Assembly (NCBI GenBank): GCA_003184365.1
Contig: NKYR01000084.1
Location: 1-64,000, forward strand
Length of the DNA stretch: 64,000 nt
Reading direction: 5' to 3'
Source: Evernia prunastri
Lineage: Eukaryota; Ascomycota; Lecanoromycetes; Lecanorales; Parmeliaceae
Both the position numbers and the translations under genes were made by a program. The notes under the pieces were generated by a model. It was given only the letters and a program-made list of their open reading frames with translations. It ran no database searches and was not told the origin of the DNA. Below are positions 56,947 through 64,000 of this stretch, piece after piece. The stretch's first letter is position 1, and the number at the start of each line of letters is the position of its first letter.

Positions 56947-57655
56947 GGGGGGGTAGATGAGACGAGGTTCACGGCACATGGTCTATGATTGACGGCGTTG
57001 ACGCGTACATGCTATGATACCCCCATGCGGTTCACTTTAGCGGAGGCGTACTGGCGTTACTCAGCCTCTCCTCTTTTTCTTTTCTCATCATAGCGGAGAC
57101 GTTTTTCGATTCTGGAAGTGGCCATGTAACCTCTACGAGGCTCGTTGTATTCGGATGGTTTGGTGGAACGAGCATAGGACTATACAGTCACGATCATACA
57201 GCATTAGCAATTGTCAATTCATCATTGATGATCCAACTGAAGACACTTCTGTACATCTTGAAGATAAACCGGCTGTGTCCCTTTCGAAGCGGCTTTTGTC
57301 TCTCTATTTCAAGCTTAATGCCCTCGCATGCCTTTTCGTAAAAAAGAATCATCGCAGAGCCTATGGAGCTTTCCTGTGGAGCTGGCAGACCATCATACGG
57401 TAGCACATCGCGAGGGGGAGGTCTCCCTTACTGTACACGCGGCATCATGTGTAGAAACCTTCTCAACCGAGGAGATGGGCATTGTAGTTCACGTCTCAGA
57501 TGAGTAACTTTATACTGAGTGATCACAAGCCCGTCCACTAGCATCTCGGCGTCGCGGGACCCCATCCAGATACCTATGCCACCGACGGTCTAAAAACCCC
57601 ATATATATGACACAGACACACAGACACACAGACACATGCAGCCCCTCGACACCCG
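56947..57655. other. Convergent intergenic region with a CA-rich microsatellite
   Basis: About 710 bp between TOR (plus) and the COX14-like gene (minus). It holds a (ACACAG)n-type tract at about 57609-57636. Small open frames are unrecognisable. Confidence 0.45.
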
Positions 57656-58778
57656 TCACTTCCCCGCCCACCAACCGCTCCAACCGCCTCCGCTCCCGGC
57701 TTTCTCCTCAGCGGCATGCATTTTCCACCCAACAGCCTGCGCGGCGCCCTCTGCCATGCGATCCAACGGGCCCCCTGTGACGCCGGCAGCTTGCATCGCT
57801 CTCTCCCCTTCCCTCCTCTTCTCCGCCACGGCTTCCAATATGCCGCTGCCGTCCCTCCTGTCCCCGTCCCGATCGCTAGCACCACCGCCACCACTATTGC
57901 CTAAGTCCGACGTCTGGGGCCCCGCATCCCTCTCCGCCTGCGCGGCCCGCTCGAGTATCGCCGTCTGATCCACGCCGAGCTGTTGCAGGATCTCCCCCTC
58001 GCTCGGCACGACGATTTTGTCTGCCTTCCACCCGCCGTCTCCTTCCTCCTCGCCGCTCTTCAGATCCCCGATGAAGACCCGCTTGATCCGCTTCCGCCAC
58101 GTTCGCTCCTTGGCCGCCTCCTCCGCCTGCACCCTGGCCCGTTCCCGGTTGAGGACGAGCGTCTGGTCGTCGTCGAGGGGCATGCCGGACTTCTCCGTCT
58201 CGATGGCTTCGATCAGGCGTTGGGTGTAGAGGGCGTGCTGTTCGGCGTAGAAGGCGGTGCGCTTGCGGCGGTTGTGCAGGATCATGTCCGTGAGGGCGAA
58301 GCCCGTCACGGATGCTGTGACGACTGCGGTTACGGACCGGGGTCAGCAAATGGTTGCGAGAAGGGAAAGTTGGAGATGTCTGCAGAGAAAATGGGGAGGG
58401 GGGGGGGGGGGGGGGGGATAACGAACTTGAGAACCCAACGATGCTATATACTGTGATCTTATGAGCTCGATCCGCCCACACTCTTCCTCTAACAACGACT
58501 CTATCCCACGTCGTTATCTGCGCCTCCCTCTCCCGTAACCTCGCCTGCCGTAGTCGTGCTACTTTTTCCGCCGCCGTCTCCTCTGGCGGCACTTTGCCCT
58601 GGGGTCCTCTCCTTGGATCTATGGGGGATGGAGGGGTTCGGGCGTTCGGGTTGGGCCGGGCATTGGGATTGGGACGGAGCGTGCTGGAGGGGGAGGCGCG
58701 ATTGACGGCGGTAGGTTTGGTGTAGGCGTGGGGAGAGGTGGCGGTGAAGCGGGTTGCGTCGGCGGCGGAGCGGGACAT
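57656..58778 (-). CDS. COX14-like mitochondrial inner-membrane protein
   Basis: Exons 58778-58427 and 58323-57656 give 339 residues. The N-terminus is Ser/Thr/Pro-rich with few acids, suitable for mitochondrial import. The conserved core is TTWDRVVVRGRVWADRAHKI, then a hydrophobic helix (TVYSIVGFSIVTASVTGFAL) created by the splice, then TDMILHNRRKRTAFYAEQ. This matches what fungal genomes label as cytochrome oxidase c assembly domain (PF14880, COX14), as far as I can recall it. The C-terminal 200 residues are charged, coiled-coil-like (RERARVQAEEAAKERTWRKR), then Gly-rich. It probably helps assemble or stabilise complex IV. The donor is GTTCGT, unusual, and the intron carries a 20-base G/C homopolymer close to it. 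The exact family should be verified; the membrane topology is clear. Confidence 0.65.
58398..58417. repeat. 20-bp G homopolymer within an intron
   Basis: Twenty uninterrupted G on the plus strand (C on the coding strand), inside the only intron of the COX14-like gene and close to its 5' splice site. Confidence 0.95.
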
Positions 58779-59236
58779 GGTGTGGTCTGGTGATGGAGAT
58801 TGGGGCGCTGATTGCTGTTGCGGGCGAGCTGTGAGCTCTGGATGTGGTCAATGGGGTGGAGGAGTGAGAATGGAGAGAAAAAGTTTAGCGCGATCCAATC
58901 CGCGACGGGATGACGACCAAGAGTTTCTTCGATCACTACCTACTTTAATGTATTCTCAAGTTACCTCTCTTCTGATGAAGGCCAATCTCAGAGATGAGGA
59001 AGTAGATCTTTCTATGTACTGCACTCGAGCATCAGAATGAGTGTCAATGGGTTTTGCGGCCGTCACCAATCTCGTTCACTACGGAACACTGAACACAGCT
59101 CACATTTTTTCCTTGCTCCCAATTCGGTACAGTGCTGCCAGCTTTTACTTCCACCTTCTCTGCTCTAATCAATGACCAGCCCTTACTCCCGTCCTCTCCA
59201 TTTACTGCCCGCGTCTACGATCCTCACTGAGCGACG
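58779..59236. promoter_or_regulatory. Divergent promoter region
   Basis: About 460 bp shared by the COX14-like gene (minus) and the DUF2458 gene (plus). No specific regulator site is claimed. The plus-strand frame at 58738-59040 has no recognisable content. Confidence 0.4.
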
Positions 59237-60148
59237 ATGGAATCCAACTACCAGCCGCAGACGAATCTAGCATCCATCCTCTCGACACTCAGAACCTACG
59301 CCCCGTCTCAGCAGCAACCTCCTCAAGCCATATACCACCAACCCCAGACCTTCCAGCCCAACAACCAACCTCACCCCTCGCCTCAAGAACCAGATCTCGA
59401 AGAAGGCGAATACGACCCATCAGCCTACGACCCATCGCTCCCCCTCATCACCACACCTCACCCGCACCAGGGCCCTCACCACCACGCACCAAACCCCCAA
59501 CCCCACCACCAACCACCACCAACCACCTCATCCCATCCCCACCCCCCTCCCTCCCCCAAAGCGCCCCCCCGCGCCCCTGACCCCAACAAACCCCACCACC
59601 ACCCCCCAACCCCCCACCCCGCCACCATAACAACCTGGCCCCCCGCCCTCCGCCACATCACGACCCTCACAGCCACCACCCCCACCCTCGCGCCCCGCAT
59701 CCGGCACCTGATCGCCACGCAGCACGCGCACGAGCAGCAATGGTGGTCCGGGCGGGCGGCGCTGCAGAAACGGCTCCGGGGCCGGGACGAAGGGCGGCGG
59801 CGGCTGGACCTGGTGCTGGGCTCGCTGGGCGGGACGGTCGGCGGCTCAACGACGGGCGCGGGGGACGAGCTGTCCGCGGCGCAGGAGCTGGCGCTGTACG
59901 ACCGGAAGGTGCGTAGGGCGTGCGGGGAGATGGCGGCGGCGACGGCGAAGGAGCTGGGGAGGCTTGGGGTGCCGTTTTTCTGCACGGCGGAGGGGTTGGT
60001 GGTGGTTGAGGAGGAAGGGGGGGAGGAGGAGGGGGATGGGAAGGCGCGGGGGAAGGGGAAGGGGAAGGGGACGGTTTCGGGGCGGGAGTTGGGGGAGTTG
60101 AGGGGGAGGATGATGGTGTTGCTTGAGGACTTGTGTGGGGAGGAGTGA
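59237..60148 (+). CDS. DUF2458 protein
   Basis: A single exon of 303 residues. It begins with NLASILSTLRTYAPS, continues with a long Pro/His/Gln-rich disordered part containing EPDLEEGEYDPSAYDPS, and has the conserved folded part from TITTWPPALRHIT onward. Further family blocks are IRHLIATQHAHEQQWWSGR, LYDRKVRRACGEM, TAKELGRLGVPFF and RMMVLLEDLCGEE. This layout matches the fungal DUF2458 (PF10454) family, whose function is unknown. The GC-rich sequence opens several long frames on the other strand, which I regard as shadows. The start ATG at 59237 is in good context and begins the conserved N-terminal motif. Confidence 0.85.
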   Translation: MESNYQPQTNLASILSTLRTYAPSQQQPPQAIYHQPQTFQPNNQPHPSPQEPDLEEGEYDPSAYDPSLPLITTPHPHQGPHHHAPNPQPHHQPPPTTSSHPHPPPSPKAPPRAPDPNKPHHHPPTPHPATITTWPPALRHITTLTATTPTLAPRIRHLIATQHAHEQQWWSGRAALQKRLRGRDEGRRRLDLVLGSLGGTVGGSTTGAGDELSAAQELALYDRKVRRACGEMAAATAKELGRLGVPFFCTAEGLVVVEEEGGEEEGDGKARGKGKGKGTVSGRELGELRGRMMVLLEDLCGEE

Positions 60149-60689
60149 GGCCCGACTCTTTGGCGAAGACGCGTGAAGATGAATGAATGCATGCATAGTG
60201 ATGGTGTTTGTGATCTGGATGATACCCCATGAGCGTTATTGCGTTTTACAACTTGAGATGAATGGTCTTGTCATGTGCGTGGCATGTGACAGAAGGGCGA
60301 TGTCCTATTCTGCCCCAATACATATGGAATCAAGAGCAACATTGGACTATCATATTTATAGTCCACTTAATGACTGCGCCGAGAATCAAAGCTATGCCTA
60401 TCTACATGCAAATCTAATAGAGGCGTCCCTCTCGAGCGCGCATGATTGATCAAGGAGTTCTCGTATGGAAGCAGACGCCGATCTAGATGCAAAACATAAT
60501 TCAAGCACTTTAAGCATACTCAGCGCCGTCGCAATGATCGACCGTTGAGTCGTGATGTCGTGGGTGCCATCATCGTGGAAAAGACCGCTCGCTGGATCGA
60601 AGCTGATGAGGATGAAAAGATAGCAAATGACTCCGTCCCACCTATACCTCATCTATCATGAGGACAGTCCTGAGGATCACAGCCGCGGC
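60149..60689. other. Convergent intergenic region
   Basis: About 540 bp between the DUF2458 gene (plus) and the MFS transporter (minus). No gene or repeat recognised. Confidence 0.4.
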
Positions 60690-62510
60690 CTAAACATCGT
60701 CCACGTCCCTCACAGTAATGTGTACAACATCCTCATCCCTCTCAGCAGGCATTGCATTCCGTATGAAGCTGGCCATTGGCCTGATTGTAGCAGTCTTGTT
60801 CTTTGTCCTTTGGATTGAGAGAATCTGGAAGGCCCCCGCAACCGCCACGATGCCACTGCCCCACCACGCGAGTCCCGTAAAGCCGATCTGAGCGCCGACA
60901 CCATATAGATAGCCTGCAATAGGAGGCGCAAGAGTACGGCAAGCTGCACCTGCTGAAGCGGCGAGGCCGTTGACCTTGCCGAGTATCGAAGGGAATGGTG
61001 CTGCTTCTTTGAGGAGAATGAGGAGGACCGGGTATGCGAGTATGCTCAAGAAGTTCCGGATCGCCAAGCAGACATAAATGCCTGGGTACAGCGTAGTCTG
61101 CGAGAGGAAGGCCAAGTATGGAACGATGAAGTAAGCGATAGGATGAAGCACCGTGACCATGACGAAGGTTCTCCAAACCCCAAGCCAGGATGTGAAAAGA
61201 GGGAAAATAATAGCCTGGATGAAGAGGGCGATGATACCATTGATGGACATAATGATGCCGACAGACTGAATTGGAAGGCCAAGGCCGCCGGGGATGTTGA
61301 AGGGCGATTGAGAGACACGACTGGTGGAGATCCGTTCATCTTGTAGGAATATGGGGAGAAGGTGGTCGTAAGTCATGCTGTGGTACGTGAAGATGCCTAG
61401 TGCGACGACAATCATGGCTACCTTTCTCGTAAAGACTTTTGGGGTGTCTTTCGAGTGGATAGACCCCGGACGCGAAGTGCCATCGGCATTGAGCGTCCAT
61501 TCCTTTGCTTCGTGAATGTCAACGGTATTGAATGTACCATAGGTGTCGGCACGAAGGTCAACCCCGTAATCAGCCGTAGCTCCAGCAGTCATGAGGGGCG
61601 TTTCTGCAGTGGTGTGATCTAAGTCCTCCTGCGTACTCCATGGCTGCATATCTGGATGTGTCTCAACTAAGAAGAGGTAGCCGAACAAAATGCTAATCAA
61701 GAGTATAGCGGCGCATAGGAGGTTTGGAAGGAGGTAAGGAAAGTGGGCAAAGATGCCTGTGGGAGAGAAGACGGAAGGCATGGAGATAGCAGGTCTGGCT
61801 AAAGTACCACCAATTGCAGGGCCAATGATCGTACCGATAGACCAAACGAAGGGCATCACTGCGAATGCTCGTGCTGCATGTAGTGTATCAGTGAAGGTAT
61901 TGCGACGGCGAGTGCAGTAAGAGGCTTACGCTCATGCTCAGGCTTCTTGACCAACTCGCCAACCATCGTTTGAATGACTCCAATGTTTCCATCTGGCCCC
62001 AACATCAGTCAATGATGGCACATCTTGCAGCATCGTCTATACTCACTCAAGAGTCCACCCAACGCTCTACCAGCGAGAGCCACCCAGAAGTTGGTGGCGA
62101 AGCCAACAATGAGCAGCGATATGAGCGTCCCCGTACATCCGATGAGCAAGACGGGCTTCCGGCCCATTCGATCGGATACGCCACCCCATGCGAGGCCAGT
62201 CAAAGATTCGGCGAGGGCGAAGGATGAGATGAAGATGCCAGCCCAGAAAGATGCACTGGATCTATCGCCGATGTGGAAGTCTTTTACCATGACCCATGCG
62301 TAGGGAAAGCATGATGCGAGGGCTATTGGTTCGGCAACTCGACATATTGCTGGCAAAGGTATGAGCAGGGGTTCGCCAGGAGAGGAGAGGAGGAGGGGGG
62401 GGTGGGGAGGAGGAGGCGGGGGAGGAAGACGTACCTAGTATGAGGAGCTGTATGGTTGGGAAGCTGTCGGTGTTGTTGGGCTTGTGTCTTGAAGCATTGG
62501 TCAATACCAT
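60690..62510 (-). CDS. Major facilitator superfamily transporter, DHA1-type
   Basis: Four exons, 62510-62435, 62349-62047, 61992-61930 and 61873-60690, join in phase to 541 residues. The first helix is FPTIQLLILAICRVAEPIAL. Motif A, GLAWGGVSDRMGRKPV, lies between helices 2 and 3. It is followed by GRALGGLLNGNIGVIQTMV and PEHEPRAFAVMPFVWSIGTI, then GPAIGGTLA. A long cytosolic loop with polar sequence splits the two six-helix halves, and the second half has a KVNGLAASAGAACRTLAPP block. This pattern belongs to the fungal DHA1 family of proton antiporters (close to the yeast YCR023C type). An export role for small molecules or drugs is expected, but the substrate is unknown. Introns are 54-85 bp; the first is C-rich. 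Confidence 0.92.
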
Positions 62511-64000
62511 TTCCTCGGGAAGATATATGATTCTCACAGTACACAACCGTGAGCTTGTTCTTTTAAGATACCAAGTCAAGCAGTTGTGCTTGTTGTGTGT
62601 CTGTGTATATGATTTGGCTCAAAGTGAGGCTCGATGATGTATGAGGAGTGAGGAGAGTGAAGTGAAGGAAGTATTCGGAATGGCACGGGGTGGTGCAGCA
62701 GAGTAAGTAAGTAAGTATTCAAGGGTGAAGGGGAAGAAGGAGAAGAAGGGGAAGAAGATGGAGGGCGGAAGTGGACCGTTGAATTATTTCATCCTGCAGC
62801 TGCAGCGGGGGGGAGAAATGATAATTGAAATATCCATGAAGAATTTTGTAGATCATTCTTTTCAAAACCGTTGCGCTAAGCTCGAAGAGGTAAGCATGAT
62901 ACCCACTTAAGTGCATCTGGCCAATCGTTCTTCATCATCCCGCGCCGCGATCTTCTTATCAGCAGTCTGGTCTACCCCACGGCGCTGCTCTGCTCTGTTG
63001 TTTTGCCCCGACGACCAGCAATGCGACAATGTATAGTAATCGTAGGAGACGCACAATGGACCTCGCAAACCCTCCCGCCAGACAAGGTAGGAGCCATTCA
63101 GAGAGATGCATTGTTGTACTGTACTCCTACCTACATTTACCATTACACTAGCCCTCGTGTCGACTGCAGATGAGGGGTGCCGATCGATCAACAAACCGTT
63201 GCAAATCCACTCACCACTTCTGTTTAGCAACGACTGCATCTGCAACTAGATTCTCCGTATCCCGAGCGTTCGGAGTGAGCACTTCAGCAGATCAAAAGGA
63301 CTTGCAAGTTGCAGCAGCAAAAGAATGGGTTTGTGAACTCTGCACTTCGGAATGGTGGAAGGTTGTTGCTTTGCAAAGATAAGGAACTTCCGAGCTTTTC
63401 CTTCTCCTTCTTTCCCAAGACATGGCACGCGAAAGGCGGTCAAGCAGTTTCGCAGTGAATCATTGCTTCATCAATGACTAAGTAACCCAAAGGCTAGACC
63501 ACAGCAAAATCACGCTCATGCAGACATGTCTGAGCTAGGTACTCCGCATGTATGATCATCCTACTTGCAGCCTCTTCACTCCGTACCGAGTAAAGTATTC
63601 TTGTACGAAGACCGCACTCGTTGATATAGCCCTTCACTGACAGTCTTGGGAGCCTTGCCAAATTGCTCCCCCGTCCACACCATGCATACCAAGGTACTCA
63701 CCTATACAGTATACCTATTATCTATTACGATAGCTACGTACTTCCAGACTATGTGTTTCGAGCTCTCCTTAGCCGCTCATCCTGAATGATCAATCATTTG
63801 TTTCGTGCATTTCCCCAGGTACCTACGAGCAGTGAGTGGGGCGGCTCAACGAGCGCTTATTCCCCGTGGCCCGCGTTCATCAAACATCGCAGGAAGGTGC
63901 TACCTCCTGAACAATGCAGATTTCGGCATCTTTTCTACCAGTGATTGTGGTCTGTGTGAGACATGGTGTGCTTGAGAGATGAGTGACCAGGGCTCTGTAT
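62511..64000. other. Gene-poor right end of the window
   Basis: About 1.5 kb. It starts with the promoter of the MFS gene, followed by a purine-rich tract (62727-62770, GAAGAAGGGG-like) and a short AAGT tandem near 62703-62717. Open frames such as minus 62907-63245 have no recognisable content. Confidence 0.4.

Noticed and set aside
59476..60230. Several long minus-strand frames over the DUF2458 gene
   Set aside because: GC-rich codon effect; the plus strand has the conserved family motifs.

Overview
The window looks like nuclear DNA of a filamentous ascomycete (Pezizomycotina). Most introns are 36-75 bp with GT..AG ends, genes sit on both strands with short spacers, and the families are typical of these fungi: HET domain, NLR with a serine-esterase head, SFL1-type HSF factor, DUF3431, DUF3632, DUF2458, DUF3245 and a yeast-type amino acid permease. 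The class cannot be fixed from the sequence. Exon joins below were built by hand from splice signals, reading phase and family conservation.

Layout. 0.7-4 kb: an SFL1-like HSF-domain regulator and a DUF3245 protein whose stop codon lies in a 10-bp minisatellite. 4.4-5.5 kb: a decayed histidine-specific methyltransferase (EgtD/EasF-like). 6.7-12.2 kb: a DUF427 protein with an 8-nt first exon, a GPI-type secreted protein and a kelch membrane protein. 13.7-23.9 kb: an accessory block with a HET protein, a DUF3431 type II membrane protein and a 4.5-kb NLR (esterase plus NB-ARC). 24.6-30.6 kb: succinyl-CoA ligase beta, a double GFA-domain protein, a small basic protein and a DUF3632 protein. 31.06-31.49 kb: a small non-autonomous transposon with terminal inverted repeats and a 10-bp target duplication. 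31.7-43.5 kb: a soluble kelch protein, two disordered proteins, a small membrane protein and a frameshifted type II membrane lectin-like gene. 44-48.8 kb: an amino acid permease, a perfect-looking snap-back hairpin, a frameshifted DUF1989 gene and an NAD(P)-dependent reductase. 49.5-57 kb: the complete TOR kinase gene. 57.7-62.5 kb: a COX14-like mitochondrial protein, a DUF2458 protein and a DHA1-type MFS exporter.

How it fits together. SFL1, LSC2, TOR and the COX14-like gene are housekeeping or core regulatory loci. They are interspersed with fast-evolving islands: HET plus NLR, cell-surface kelch/lectin/GPI proteins, pseudogenes and small mobile elements. The HET-NLR block is the best candidate for a self/non-self recognition region. 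Its NLR carries a 48-bp, intron-like, in-frame interruption exactly inside the Walker A motif, the most striking single observation here. Three further genes are visibly broken or shifted (EgtD/EasF-like, lectin-like, DUF1989), so either active gene loss or local sequence error affects this window.
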